Source: Heterobilharzia americana (Eukaryota; Platyhelminthes; Trematoda; Strigeidida; Schistosomatidae). From it: a stretch of DNA of 64,000 nucleotides. A program made the position numbers and the translations under genes. The notes beneath the pieces are model-generated. The model did not search any database. It had not been told where the DNA came from and saw nothing but the letters and a program-made list of their open reading frames with translations. The DNA is taken from the NCBI GenBank assembly GCA_944470555.2, contig OX104129.1, positions 44,735,998 to 44,799,997 of the forward strand, written 5' to 3'. Position 1 is the stretch's first letter. The number at the start of each line of letters is the position of its first letter. Below are positions 48,853 through 60,720 of the stretch, one piece after another.

Positions 48853-49436
48853 ACGAATGCTTATATCACTTTCTCGACCTTGGCAAGGCCATATTTCCTC
48901 TCATCTCCTGAAATCCACTTGTTCCAATTCAATTTGTTTCGTTATAAGTTTTGTTTTACCATGCCCAAGGTCGTATAGGGACCCATTTTCGTTCTGGCCT
49001 GGATGTCTGCTTGAGATATTCCTGTTGTTTGATCTTGCAGACAGACGTCTGTGTCCCCATTGTTGTTCTTAATGTGGCTACTGTATAACGATTCCTTAGC
49101 CTTTCGCCCTAGTGATGCCTTCACTTGAAACTTCGTCTAGAAATTTCAATAGTGAATGCAGTTTGCATCCAAACCTCCAAGTTCTTCACCTGCTGACGGC
49201 ACTCACCTTATAATGACGCCAACCAAAGCTGAACTCATGTGAAGCACCGATACTGAAGGCATACTGAATAGTTTGGCAAAGAAACCCCACATGCCAGCTG
49301 CCGTATTATAACGACTAGTCTTTCAAAAACTTCGATCTGAAAATTGTCACAAAACGCATGACTCAATGCACACAATATTGGTCCCAGAATTTCCTCTCCA
49401 ACTAATTCGGCCTCTAAATCTCGTTTCGCACGCCAC
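48853..49436 (-). CDS. internal exons of a conserved-looking gene, tentatively DNAJC11-like
   Basis: Exons on the minus strand are 49,436-49,351 (acceptor gtactgtttacag), 49,297-49,207 (donor AAG|GTGAGT) and 49,136-48,960 (acceptor gaaatttctag). Phases agree and each alternative frame has stops. A further exon near 48,897-48,853, ending CGT|GTAAGT, is likely but its acceptor is uncertain. Readable segments are R-G-R-I-S-W-R-G-N-S-G-T-N, then Y-A-F-S-I-G-A-S-H-E-F-S-F, then T-K-F-Q-V-K-A-S-L-G, then K-M-G-P-Y-T-T-L-G-M. From memory, this order resembles the central beta-strand region of the mitochondrial co-chaperone DNAJC11 (W-R, I-P-H-S-F, V-K-G-S-L, S-V-L-G). That identity is weak and the exon set may include decoy sites. 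Confidence 0.4.
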
Positions 49437-49499
49437 CTGTAAACAGTACAAAGTTATTGCTTAAGCTCAACACCTGACATAATATGTGCTCCCACTAAT

Positions 49500-50480
49500 T
49501 ACCTAACTAATGTCAAATATATAAATGTTTTTTCTAACATTAAGAATCTGACATAAGAGAAGCCAGCTAGCTGGCATCATCACACTGATCTACAAGATTT
49601 TAAGGGCCACGAATAATAAAAAAAGAAGGTCAAACTCTGTCATAAACTTCAGAAGATCGTCCTAGTTATGAGGCGAACAAGGAAATACCACTTTCAGAGT
49701 ACGTAGAGTGTTTAAGCTTAGATGCCAACAATTATTATCCTCATATAATGGATTCAACATGGGGAACATCAGTTTGCAAGCACCGTCAAATTGGAAAGTC
49801 TCGAAAGTTTACAAGGCAGTATTTGGTGTTATATAATTCACATGTCAAGCCACTGATGCGAATGATCCTGCTAAATATTGCCACAATTCAAGAGACGGGC
49901 GTCGATTTTCACCTTCCAGTACACAGGCAGGTTCTGCTATTGGGAACAAAAGCGCCCAGTGTTCGAAGTTTGCGTTTTAACTAGCTTGCGTTGTTAGACC
50001 ACTTGCATGGTTTGTTATTTAGTAATATAACCATCTTTTCATCAGAAGGTTCCCCAGTTTTTAGCTTTTCTAACCACAGAGGACCCATGTATACGATCTG
50101 GAGTATCGGTAAAACATCCACAGTTATATAACCAAGGTGAGTGTCTAAACCAATGCATTTCCAGGTCTATGTTTAAGGGTAATATGGATTAATTTCACTG
50201 GGAACACTTGCTGTAGTTGATGGAAGCGGGCGTTAAAAAGCTTAATACTCCAAGTGACAGTGGTCGTACACAGGCTTCAGGCATCTTCCGTGGTATCGCA
50301 GGGAGCATCATTCGAGAAGCGTATTTGATGCATTATGACTTCAGTTTGTAAAGAGCACCTGATACAGGGTACCGGAAAACATGTAGTATTCAGCTACTGT
50401 AGGTTAGTCACGTTCCCGGCCACCAGCTAAGTTGGTCCCTGGCTTAATCATTTGTTTAGAATGTCTCTGCTACTATAAAT
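49500..50480 (-). repeat. dispersed repeat, copy A
   Basis: A block of about 950 bp that recurs, diverged, at 61,540-62,470. Shared phrases in order are ataagagaagccag, caagcaccgtcaaatt, agtaatataa, ttttctaaccacagaggaccca (the last also as gtttgctaaccacaaaggacc), and agcatcattcgagaagcgta. The end towards low coordinates matches the 3'-end modules, so this is probably the 3' half of a minus-oriented non-LTR element. No RT motif was found. Confidence 0.6.
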
Positions 50481-50499
50481 AACTAAGTAAAATGTGTTT

Positions 50500-51130
50500 A
50501 TTCTCAGGCCATGAATCTAACATGAGAGAGGCCGGTTTACCAGCATCGTCAAATTGATAATTCCAGAAAAACCTAAAAGATCTGGGCAGTGTTCAGTGGT
50601 ACAGAAGGAGGAAACTAAACTCTATCATGATATCAAGTGTCTGAAAGTTGTGAAAAGGGCAGGAAAATATCACGTTACAGCATACACACATCGTTCGGAG
50701 TTTAAATCACAATCTCTTTTCACCCTAAAGTTGCATCAAATCCGCGCAATATTCGGCGTTTGCGTTACCAGTAGTCGACATGATCGACCCGACTGCAAAA
50801 CCCACTGTTTCGTCGGATAACGCCTATTTTAACAGCAGTTTTTATGTTCGTAGCCTTGTTGAGCAATAATAACTTACTTCATTGATTTCAGGAATAAGTA
50901 AACATCCATACAATCATCTAGTCCAGGTGAGTATCTAAGCTTAGGCGTCTCTCACTCTTCAAGCGTTGTCTCTCCCAGCAACTTGAATCGATGATACTGA
51001 AAATACTTGTGGTGCAAGCAATTAAAGACTGAAAGAATCGTCGTTCAACGGTGGTGAGTTTTACACATGTGTGGAACTTCATGGATTTCCCATTAAAGTA
51101 TCCAGCTTTTTCAAGGATATACATTGGCCG
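50500..51130 (-). repeat. dispersed repeat, related 3'-end module
   Basis: Begins with ttattctcaggccatgaatc and taacatgagagaggccgg, matching 61,540-61,590 and 49,540-49,580. The remainder (minus frame 50,918-51,124) is unassigned. 51,131-51,859 likewise holds no recognisable feature. Confidence 0.5.
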
Positions 51131-51859
51131 TTAATTGGCCCCTATTAAATGGATTCATAGGGGACAAAGTATTAGAGAAATCTGTTGTATAGCACTATTA
51201 TGGTTGTGTTGCCGCTGGGCAAAGTGATCTCTGGGATTTAGTTGTTTATCCAGATTTCCGCTGCGTTTGTGACCGAGCAGAAATCGGAGACCAGTTATTA
51301 CGCTTAGGGTCTCGAGTGTGATAGCATTTAGGGCACTGGTAGAGAGGTGAGTTGATTGCGAGGCCCCTCAAGAAACAGGAAATAGGGGGCAAGCCAGTTG
51401 AAAAATTCTAACATCTGTTTCCAGTATCGCCTACGGAGTAGGACTTCCATTAGGTTGACAATTTTTGATCAAATTATTCTCTAGGATTGTCTTGTCAGGC
51501 TGATACTGAAAAGAGAGGCGAAAAGAGTGCGCAAAGCGAAACTGGACAGTGGAGCATCACGTAAAACAAACTGAAAGAAGAGGAGTTCCTGTCCTTTTAG
51601 GGTCATTCGAACTTTATGTAAACTTTAATTTATGCACACAAAAATAACTTTTCCGTTTTCCTACACTATGTTCACGCGAGTTATTAGATAGGCAGCTTTT
51701 GTCGGTAGACTTAAAGGGAACACTGACTATGTATTTGTACTGCACAATCCAACCAGAATGACTAGTAACCAAACACCCTTTGTGAGTTCATTAGGGTAAA
51801 AGGTACTTGAGATTTATGATAGTCTCACTCTACACTTTTAGAAGTCCTAGTAATTTCAT

Positions 51860-52640
51860 CAGCCAAGAACGTGTAGATAGTGCCTAGGCGAGTGACAGAC
51901 TCATCATCTGTGAGGGGCTTATTAAGTGAGGGACGGGGGGCAGATAATGAACCTGCAGTACATATTCCTTCAAGAAGTCCATTTTAGATGAGAGAGAACT
52001 TACTAAGGGAGAAATTTCCCCTCAATTCGGTCTTACAACACTTAGCTTCAGCTAACAGGTTGTGATAACGTAAACAGTGAAGAGATGTTACAATTATTTT
52101 AGTTTCTGGGTCATCTGAGTGCAATCGCTTACGAAGTAATTTACGGTAAAATATAAGACTCATTCTAAGTCACCTCTTCCAGGGAGGTTCTAGTCTCAGC
52201 CTGTTGAACCTGGAGATGTAGCTTGGGCTGCAGTCACCTCCTAGCGTTCTCAACGCAAAGTGGCGTTGCGTCCCCTCAGTTTTTTGTTTGCCACTTATAC
52301 TGAGGCCACTTAAGATAAATGCGCAGCATTCTAAAATTGGACGGATCCTCACATTGTAGAGTAAGACCCTTGATTCAGCACTCCCCGTTCTCCATTGATA
52401 GTGTGAATATCTTAAGCAAGAACAGTGGCATGTCATCACCATTTCTGAGGACTGTTGAGTTTAGGCTATCTGTCCCCATACCTGTCGACAGTCTCAGGCT
52501 ATTGAAAGCCTCTGTGAAACTTTCGGCAGTGAACTCGACTTCAGCACATGAACTGGTAGTAATTGGAGTAAAGTTAGTAGGATTATCACGGAATATTTTG
52601 GGGATATATGGGTCTGGCTCCTTATAAGCTTTAATTGTTT
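51860..52640 (-). pseudogene. RT remnant: N-terminal domain fused to C-terminal end
   Basis: 52,640-52,375 encodes the linker and start of the RT (F-R-D-N-P-T-N-F-T, S-F-T-E-A-F-N-S-L-R, G-M-G-T-D-S-L-N). Right after L-S-M-E-N-G-E-C the sequence jumps to R-I-R-P-I-L-E-C-C (52,365-52,340), which belongs after the catalytic palm in intact relatives. It then continues to the C-terminal end near 51,860. The palm with both catalytic aspartate motifs has been deleted, so the copy cannot be autonomous. Confidence 0.65.
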
Positions 52641-52904
52641 TCACAGCGGCAACGGTACCTAGACATAACTCTACGTTTCTGTAGAAAAGTGAGCGTGTCT
52701 GTTAATGAGGCTGTGGTGAAGTAGTCATCCCATGGAGGGCACCTGAGGAGCTCGATGGGCACCTCCTATTCTATATTCTTGTAGCTTCGATGCCTAGCAT
52801 AATTTGAAGATTGCTTGTTCTTCTCATTAGGAGGAAGAGCTGGTAAGCAACAGAACACCATCCTACAGTCGCTGTTGGAGAATTCGCTACTGACGTAGGT
52901 AGCA

Positions 52905-53110
52905 TCAGGGGTAATAAATAAATGAATAAATATCTTTATTCTCAAGTTATGAAGTTGACATGATGTTACAGCAAAAAGACTAGGCCCAGCATACTGTCCC
53001 CAGTGGTGGGTTGCTGGATGTTTTGCTTCCAGCCATAGATATCTACGATGGCAAGTATTTCGTTAGAGCATTGTAAGCCGCGACTGGCCTCCCAGCTAAC
53101 TTCAGGTTAG
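52905..53110 (-). repeat. 3'-end module with AAAT-type tail inside the minus element
   Basis: aataaataaatgaataaata at 52,914 is followed by tctttattctcaagttatga and gacatgatgttac, the same layout as the modules at 50.5 and 61.5 kb. It sits between the endonuclease and RT parts of the surrounding element. Either a later nested insertion or the junction of two truncated copies explains this. Confidence 0.5.
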
Positions 53111-53159
53111 TCAACGCCACCTGCAATCAGTCTGAAGTCAATAGTGAGGGATCCAGAGT

Positions 53160-53860
53160 GGGAAAATGATCAAGCCACCAATTCATCATTTTCTTTTGTT
53201 GAACATGACGCTCTATACACACAGCCCGTGAGGATTTTGTAGTTAGTTCCGTTTTTAACCACCCAAAGTGAGTCCGGAAGATCATTGAAGATATCATCTT
53301 CAATCTCATTTGAGGTAGCAAGGCTAAGCGCACAGATCAAACAGCCTCCACCACGCCTGAGATCACGATTAGTGCGATAAACAGTATAACCGTATATGCA
53401 CAGATCCATGCCTAGGAGTGAGTCAGTGCACCATGATTCAGCAACCAGTAACGCTGTGGTTTTGGTCGGTAAAACTGTTGTTCTCAGCTCGGGCATTTTC
53501 TCTAGTAACGAGTGGGCATTCGTAAGTAGAGGCGTGAAAAGGCTACTGTGGCTTGTAAAGCAACTCGCTGTGTCTCTTAATCCTCGGTGAGCAAAGGGAT
53601 TTCCCGTACTTAGTTCGGTAGCCGATGAGCTGCCCATGTTTCGGACGTGACGAGACTCAACAGTGTGGTGTACCGGCGTGACTGGTGAGTTTCTACCCCT
53701 CACAAGTAAGTGATTACCCAGTTTTTCATGGCACTTATAGGCTGTTAACGTGCACTTGTTTACTGTTGGCGTGAGGCACGGTTTATGACTGGTGTGAGTT
53801 GAAGAAATTGGTTCCAGACCTGTGCCATTGGAGGAAAGAACGACCCTAAATGCCATGGGT
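53160..53860 (-). pseudogene. retrotransposon endonuclease domain fragment
   Basis: The open frame 53,856-53,170 contains T-N-A-H-S-L-L-E-K-M near its middle, L-L-V-A-E-S-W-C (the T-E-T-W motif of APE endonucleases, modified), R-R-G-G-G-C-L-I and L-T-G-C-V-Y-R-A-S. The D-x-N and S-D-H motifs expected further on are missing, because the sequence ends in the module at 52.9-53.1 kb. The first 80 or so residues look non-homologous and may be ORF1/ORF2 spacer read through. Confidence 0.7.
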
Positions 53861-54199
53861 TGTACATATTGTGCGCGATCTGAAAAAAAATTTTAGTGGG
53901 TTCCATCAGTGGGGACGTTTCTGGCAAAGAGTATAAATCTGTTACCAAAGTATTGACTAGGATTATTAGGATGCACGGTTGAACGGGTTAAGTGTTCGTG
54001 GTATGTTGAACATCTGAGCATCCTGCATGCTACTCGGCACCACGTTATAACCCTTGTGAATGAAGAAACGTGGTTTGAAGGAGTGTCTCGTGCGACGCAG
54101 CCCCTAGTTGTCGTGGTATTCATTTCTAAAAGAAGGGGTTTGACGTAAAACCCGCACTCCGGGTTTGTGCATTGGCATAGCTAAGGAGCTGTGAGGTGT

Positions 54200-54760
54200 T
54201 CCTCTCCGTCATCGGAAAACACATGCCTTTAACTGTCCTTCTTTAAATTGTTTTAGCTTTTTAGGGCGAGGTTTTGCCGGTGCTTCTGAGTTTTCCGTCG
54301 CCCAGAAGGTTAATTTTGTAGTGACCTTAGGGGGGACGGTACAAATACCCTTCTCTTTACGAGCGATTGAAGGACCGGGTTCACTTGTAGCTTGATTTGA
54401 ATGAAGCCGTCGTCCTGAGGAGGAGGCACATTCAACAGAATTACTGGTCGTGTCAACACGTTCTGATGGTCTGTTCGTGCGCACAGTGGCCTCTACGTTT
54501 AAAGGTGATGAGCTGGTCAGACCACTTCTTTTTGTTTCCTGCGGTGGCACACTGTCTTGTCTGGTGCAATAGCAGTATTTTTAAAGCTGCTATGTAACCT
54601 TGTGTGGTCTTGTAGTTTCGTAAATCTTTTGGCCTCAAATGAAGTAGCAAACCTGAAATTCATGGACAACTGGACTGTGTTGACTCTTTGCAGAGGCTTA
54701 CAGTCACACTGTGTTCCTGTCATACAGCATGAGCTTAATACCTTTGCCTTAACTATATCA
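54200..54760 (-). pseudogene. ORF1-like relic of the minus element
   Basis: Frames 54,723-54,517 and 54,550-54,209 join into a Ser/Thr/Pro-rich, basic product (N-R-P-S-E-R-V-D-T-T, K-P-R-P-K-K-L-K-Q-F-K). It has no zinc knuckle. Position upstream of the endonuclease and composition match ORF1 of the neighbouring plus element. The identity is by context only. Confidence 0.45.
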
Positions 54761-55568
54761 AGGAGTAGGGCACCAGGTATGTTATATTATAAACGACGGC
54801 CTGTTCAGACGACGATAGTCCCTTCATTACCGTCGTTGCCAAGTAGTCTATTAGGTTTTCTGCTTTCTCCACGCTGTCTTCAACTTAGATTTCTTGCTTT
54901 CCAGGAAGATATGCTAATGGGTGGAAATCATCAGCTATTCTCCGAATCTCTTCCATCATGGTCTAGATATTGTCTATTTCTTCCATGTGGTCATTAATAC
55001 TGCTACTCATGACTTATATGATGTTTTTGGTTCTGACAAAAAGCGTGGGGCATAACGGTTCATCGAGATGTGAGGTATACGGAGTGACGATGATTCCGTC
55101 CCAACAAAGCACTAGGATGACTAATTCTTTGCCTTTTCTCACCAGAGCAGTCGATTTGGGATCATCTGGACTTAGACCTTCTCCTTTAAAAGGACGTTAA
55201 AATTGGAACTTGGTGCTGAAATATAAAAGCAGCAGGCGGCTATTTGTAGCATACCGGAACGTTGGTAACACAGCATATTAGGAGAGCAGCGGAGCCGTAA
55301 ACCAAACACATGGGATAGATTGAAATATTGCCCTAAATATATGGTAATAAGTAGCCAAACCATAGGGAATTTGCTGGTTGAAATCATCAAGAGCGACGAG
55401 AAAAAGAAGCGTATACATTCAACTTTATCGCGGGAGTACGATTTCAACAAGCGGCGTCGCTCAAAAGCAAAAAGCCTTACGTTTGAAATCGTGTTACATT
55501 TTAACGTGATGTCGTAACTGTATCACAACTTTGTTGTTAACGTCATCATAAAGCTGCTGAATTCTCAA

Positions 55569-57331
55569 ATGACTGATCACATATCAGTCATGCAACTAGA
55601 TATGGCTAACGCACGTAAAAAGGCCCGGATACAACCGTCTGTGGAACAGTGCATTGACAATACCCAAATGCTGGTGACACCAAAAGCAAATTCCTCTTGC
55701 AACAGCATAAGTGAGTCAGCCTATACTGCAGTTGTGCTCAAGAGAAGAAGAGCTGCATTCGATAAGACAGCCAACGCTAATAATTATAGAAACACCTCTG
55801 CGCGCCCAACATGTGATAAGACCGCAACACTAAACGTTACAGGGGACGTAAAGCCTAATGGAAGCTCCACATCTTTGAGACCAACTAGGCTTCAGTCACC
55901 AAGTGTGTCATTTTCTTCTCTTCCAGAAATCGAAAGCCTGAGGTCCTCCATAGAGGAACTAGAGGCAGAGATACGCAGACTGAAGGATGACAGACGGAAT
56001 AATGTACTATAAGAAAGTATATTGAGGGCGTTCGAGGTATCACCCCAGCTGGATGAAATTAGAGCTCACATCGGCAACCTCTCGCCACTGAGCATCTTGA
56101 CGCGTAGTGAATCCATTAATGAAGTTGACATCGAAACACTATCCAAGGTAGATCACCTGGTAGACCTTATCACCACTGGAGTAAGTAAGAGACTCGCGCT
56201 TTAATTGAACGCAACAGTTTATAACTTCCCTGACACGACAGGGTTGAAGGCGATAAGAGAAATTTTGCTTAGAACAGCAAAAATACATGATGTCTAAGCA
56301 AAATGTTTCCGAACAAAGAAGAGCCAGCAGGACCACTGCTGTCCGATACGCTTTCAATTTAAATCGCAGATAGAAGCAGAAGCATTCATCAAAGCAGAAT
56401 CTGTCTTAGCGAAAAACACTGTCTTCATAGGGATAAAGATAGTTCTTGACGATACAGTGGTAGTGAGGCAGGTATACAACTGTGCTCATGGACCTGACAG
56501 TCAAAAGGCTCCAAAGCTGCAACATACTAAAGCAGTAGGTATCTCCCGTAATATACCCAAGCCTAGGACTTCTTCTTCCACGAACTCTATCAGGTCAAAT
56601 ATGCGGAAAACACACCGATCAACGTGAAGATGGAAGACTACGAAATGCATGATTTAACTCAACCACCCGAAACTGTAGATCTAGACGTATCCATAGAATG
56701 CCCCAAAGTGAAACCTGACACAGCGCTAAAAGTGACAGAACTCTCGCTGAGGTCTGCTGCAGGCCTAAAGTCTACTAACCACACCAGCCTAGGCCCTAGG
56801 ATATCGGCCACTCAATATGCAACAGATAAGTCAATGCCCTTATGGAACCCAACACTTAGAGACGGACGCAGGAGGCCTATAATGATCCGAAGTGATCCCT
56901 TACCCCCCTCTGGAATTGACAGAAGCATGAACACTAGCTCTACCAAGACGGTTCTATGCACTCAGCTAAGTCTCACTAGTAACGAGAACGAAAACAGACA
57001 TCACAACAACCCAACCCTATCGTTTACTAATGAGAAAAGCCAACATCAAACCAACCATAATAGAATGTCAGCGGGGTACTTCGTGAGGAAAAACTTTGGT
57101 CGGCTGCAGGGCACTAGTTTACTAGGAGACAGCTCCCGATCCAACATAACGCCAGTTACGTCCGTTGTGAGTTGTACCAGAAGACAGTCACTGGTAAGGA
57201 ATACAACGCAGAATATAAGTTTACATAGACCACAAAAACACGACGACTTTTTATCCATTACATCCCTATCGGCTGCAGCTTTGGCCAAACAACTGATAGG
57301 GATGTTGAAACCCCTTACTCTGAACCGCTAA
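55569..57331 (+). pseudogene. ORF1 of the plus element, broken
   Basis: Pieces at 55,569-56,012, 56,022-56,204 and 56,624-57,331. The first is Ser/Thr-rich and ends in a predicted short coiled coil (L-R-S-S-I-E-E-L-E-A-E-I-R-R-L-K), a usual ORF1 feature. Between them a third frame stays open (A-E-A-F-I-K-A-E-S-V-L) at about 56,380-56,620. The last piece is low-complexity and basic, with no recognisable zinc finger. ORF1 proteins of this group bind RNA; here that is inferred from position. Confidence 0.6.
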
Positions 57332-57341
57332 TCTTAGCCCC

Positions 57342-58866
57342 TTGGAGCAACAGAAAAGAAACGGTCAAACATACACACAAATCCTAGACACCAACTTCCC
57401 AAGTGGCGTCAACAGATGCGAAAGCACAACAGGTCTATTGAATCCTCCAGGTGGTGTCACCAGCCCTACACACCCACCACGTACAGTGGTAAAACTACCT
57501 ACCCTCTGTGTAACAGGTATTAGAAACAATGCTTGCATGAGGTCAAACTCTGTTTATTTGGATACAATGTGCACACTGAACACAAATAAAAACATTGCTC
57601 TGCTCTCCCCTGATAAAGGTGATACTATTCCAAGTCACTGTGCGGTCGATTTGCCACTAGGATATCCCAGTAACTCTACAACTACAAGTAAACAGCGTAT
57701 AGAGACGTTCTGTAACGCAACGACGTCAGACTATGCTCAGTCAAGCGACGCTGAGATACCTTTTGGCTTGTTTAACAAGCTAGAAAGCTTTACACAGTAT
57801 CACTCCTCCTACTTGTACATCGTTCTCACAAAAGCAAGGTCCATCCTTGGCAAACTATCGGTATTCAGAGGAATCGAGCTCGTTTATGAGCCGCTGGTAA
57901 TAATTATCACTGAGTCTTGGTGTCGCTCAAGTATACCAGATCAAGAGATAAGTACTGACATGCATATACAATTCCGATGTGACCGGAGTAACAAGAAAGG
58001 AGGGAGTTGCCTGATGCACTTCCTGAACACTCTCACCGTATTCAGGTTGGGAAATATGGTTCTTGATAAAGTGACTCTCTATGGGTCACAGTACACTACA
58101 GGAATGCTACAGCATTGGTGGGATGTGTTTACAGAGCACCTGGTACCTTTAACAATCATGAGATCCCACTGATTACGGCTCTGGGACATGCGTCCACTCT
58201 CCCATATGATCTAGGATCAAATGCAGTGACGTTAACCTACCTGAAATTAAGCGGGATTCACTTAGTGGTCCGGTTAGGTGTGACAACTTTTTCCATACAG
58301 TGCCTATTTTTGGATGGAAGCAAATTGTTACAACTCCTACAGGAGGTGACAGTGTATTGGACTAAATATTTTGCCATAACATGAATCCTATTTTGACAAA
58401 TGCAGGCTCCAAGTTCCCAGGAAGTGATCACAACACGGTATTATGTGCACTGCCACTTCCTGCAACTAGTACTTCAATTGGAATTTCCAATATGCACCAA
58501 ATAGTATGTAGGGACTACGGTAGAACGGATTGGCAGAGGATGTATCCAATGATTAGGTGCATTGACTGGAGATCATTCTTCACCACTACAGACCTCAAAT
58601 CAGCCATCGATATGTTTTACCACAACTCTAAAACCTGTCTCGATACCACCGCTCCACTGAAAGGTTTCAAAAAAATGCAGCGAAACAACAAGCCATATAT
58701 ACCTCCCAATGCTCGTAGAAAGTTACGCAAACTCTCAACAAGATACTACAGATATCATGACGTCGATGCACCTCGGCTGATTCCTGGTACTCCTAACTCT
58801 ATCTCGCCCAACCATGATTTGCGTTTGAAGAATGAAGAGAGTCGTGCATTAGCTAGCTCATCTTGA
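57342..58866 (+). pseudogene. APE-type endonuclease of the plus element, frameshifted
   Basis: 57,342-58,172 carries, after a long non-conserved leader, L-T-K-A-R-S-I-L-G-K-L (the T-N-A-R-S-L-like start), I-I-T-E-S-W-C (the T-E-T-W position) and K-K-G-G-S-C-L. A frameshift leads to 58,115-58,384 with V-G-C-V-Y-R-A-P-G-T-F. Another leads to 58,381-58,866 with G-S-D-H-N-T-V-L, the catalytic S-D-H motif, followed by the basic linker to the RT. Confidence 0.75.
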
Positions 58867-58899
58867 GTATATGCTCTCTCAGCACTCTTTAAGAAGCGA

Positions 58900-60720
58900 T
58901 TGAATTGCACAAGACATAAAATTCCCCTTCTTATCCATGACACCAAAGCTTATAATAATCCAGTGGATGTGTGTGAAATATTCAGCGACTTATTTGCAGT
59001 CAGTTATCTGGGACCTATAGATTTTTTGTGTGATACTAGCGCGGTCTGCGCTCCTAAAGGCTATTCTTCTCCTCAAGCAACGACAATAGATACGGTTGAA
59101 TTCACATACTCTAGTATTCACCAGGCCATTAGGACGCTAAAATGCTCCAGCAGCATTGGCACAGATGGAATATCATCACATTTTTTAAATTTGGTGGCCG
59201 TGATATCCCATCGTTATTACTTAAAATATTTTCTCCCTCTTTGGAATCTTTCACAGACCCTGATATGTAGAAAATATCGTTCATTCTCCCTAGATATAAA
59301 TCTGGTTCAAGAACACCAGCCAGTAACTACAGACCAATAAATATTACGCCTATAGTTTCTAGAATTATGGAGAAAGTTATTAAAGAAAGCGTTCTTCAGC
59401 ATATGCTTAGTGGCGACATCATCACATCGAGTCAACATGGGTTCCTAAAATCGAGGTTCTGTATAACTTGCCACCTTGACTTCTTTAGCTTCATAACCAC
59501 TCTGTGTGACCAACACCAATTAGTCCTTGTACTTTATCTAGACATTTCAAAGGCACTTGGCGGAATCGATCACTTGCTGTTAATAAGTTGATGACTATGG
59601 GGATTGACTATCCTCTGTTGGGATGGATTAAGTCTTTCCTCAGTAATCGCACTGAAGTGGTGAAGGTAGATTCACACACTTCAAAACCTGGGCCGATCAA
59701 GGCAGTGTATTAGGCCCCCTTCTCTTTACTTTATACGTTAATGACATCTGCAGCTGCTTTACATACGGTAAACCATTCTTGTTTGCTGATGACCCAAAAG
59801 TTGCATACACATCCACCCGTGATAATTTATCCCACTTCCAAGCACTAATACAAAGGGACCTGGATATAATATCCACATGATCTGCCGCTTGGAAACTTCA
59901 GTTCAATATAGGCAAACGTGGCTGGATATGTTTTAGTGCTCCATCGGTGGATATCCAACTACATCTTCAGTCTACGAAACTTCCTGTTCTTAAAAGTGTA
60001 TGTGACCTTGGACCAAGATATTCAAGGGACCTCACATTATCTGAACAGGTTGCACCACAGACTCACAAATCTAGGATCCTGATGGGTTGCATAGTCCGTA
60101 ACTTCCACTTCAAAGAGGTCAAGTTGCTACTCCACAAAACTTGCATACGTCCACTGTTAGAATACTGTCCGCTTACACTGGGTGGTATCCGCATAATAGA
60201 CAAACATAAAATAGAGGATGTTCAAAGGTATTTCGCAGCTAGACTGTTAGGACACGATTGCAAACAGGACTACAGCTCCGGATGCAGAACACTGAGTCTA
60301 GAAACACTTTGGATGAGACGATTTAAAATTAACCTGAAACTATTATTTAATGTGTTACATAAACACAAGTTTACAGCCAGTGGTGTTTCGGTTCGAACAC
60401 AACAGCTGTTACGATCCGCACAACCACGCCCATAGCGTCAAAATGAAGTCGTTCAGGTCCTGCTTGCGCGCAAACTTCTTTGCCGTCAAACTCCCTCAGT
60501 TGTGGAACAGACTTCCAGCTAAAGTGAAGGCCTCCAAATCAACCCTGAATTCGGTCAGTTACTGGCTGAAATCTTATCATCTGGTGACTTCTACGGCTTA
60601 TCGAATACACCAACAGTCTCTTTCACGACACTTCGTATACTCGGCTCTCTTAATGAGTGGTGACAGCCACCACACCTACACTGGCCTTTCACACGAAGCG
60701 TTGAGGAGACTTCCATAGGT
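58900..60720 (+). pseudogene. reverse transcriptase of the plus element, frameshifted
   Basis: RT start at 58,900-59,230 (S-S-I-G-T-D-G-I-S-S-H). N-Y-R-P-I-N-I-T-P-I lies near 59,320-59,350 and S-S-Q-H-G-F-L-K-S-R at 59,430-59,455. The first catalytic Asp is in L-Y-L-D-I-S-K-A (59,529-59,552), and G-S-V-L-G-P-L-L-F is at about 59,703-59,730. F-A-D-D lies near 59,781-59,792, and R-P-L-L-E-Y-C (60,149-60,169) marks the thumb. The C-terminal end (W-N-R-L-P-A-K-V-K-A, about 60,500-60,530) is in a different frame. At least three frameshifts and two stops make it inactive. Confidence 0.8.

Larger units (their letters stand above)
51860..54760 (-). mobile_element. CR1/L2-like non-LTR element, minus copy, lacking the RT core
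   Basis: Three coding relics in element order: ORF1-like (54.2-54.76 kb), endonuclease (53.16-53.86 kb) and RT ends (51.86-52.64 kb). A 3'-end module with an aaat-type tail interrupts it at 52.9-53.1 kb. It is arranged head to head with the plus-strand element starting at about 55.2-55.5 kb and is related to it (shared W-C and G-C-V-Y-R-A motifs), but clearly diverged. Confidence 0.7.
55205..60720 (+). mobile_element. CR1/L2-like non-LTR element, near full length, frameshifted
   Basis: Layout from left to right: probable 5' leader (55.2-55.57 kb), ORF1 relic (55.57-57.33 kb), endonuclease (57.34-58.87 kb), RT (58.9-60.6 kb) and 3' flank to about 60.72 kb. All domains are present in order, and the catalytic F-A-D-D motif survives, but each ORF is broken by several frameshifts. 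It is the most complete element in the window. Confidence 0.8.

Noticed and set aside
54557..54997. 146-aa plus-strand frame
   Set aside because: Overlaps the ORF1-like relic and upstream part of the minus-strand element. No motif of its own, so treated as antisense shadow.
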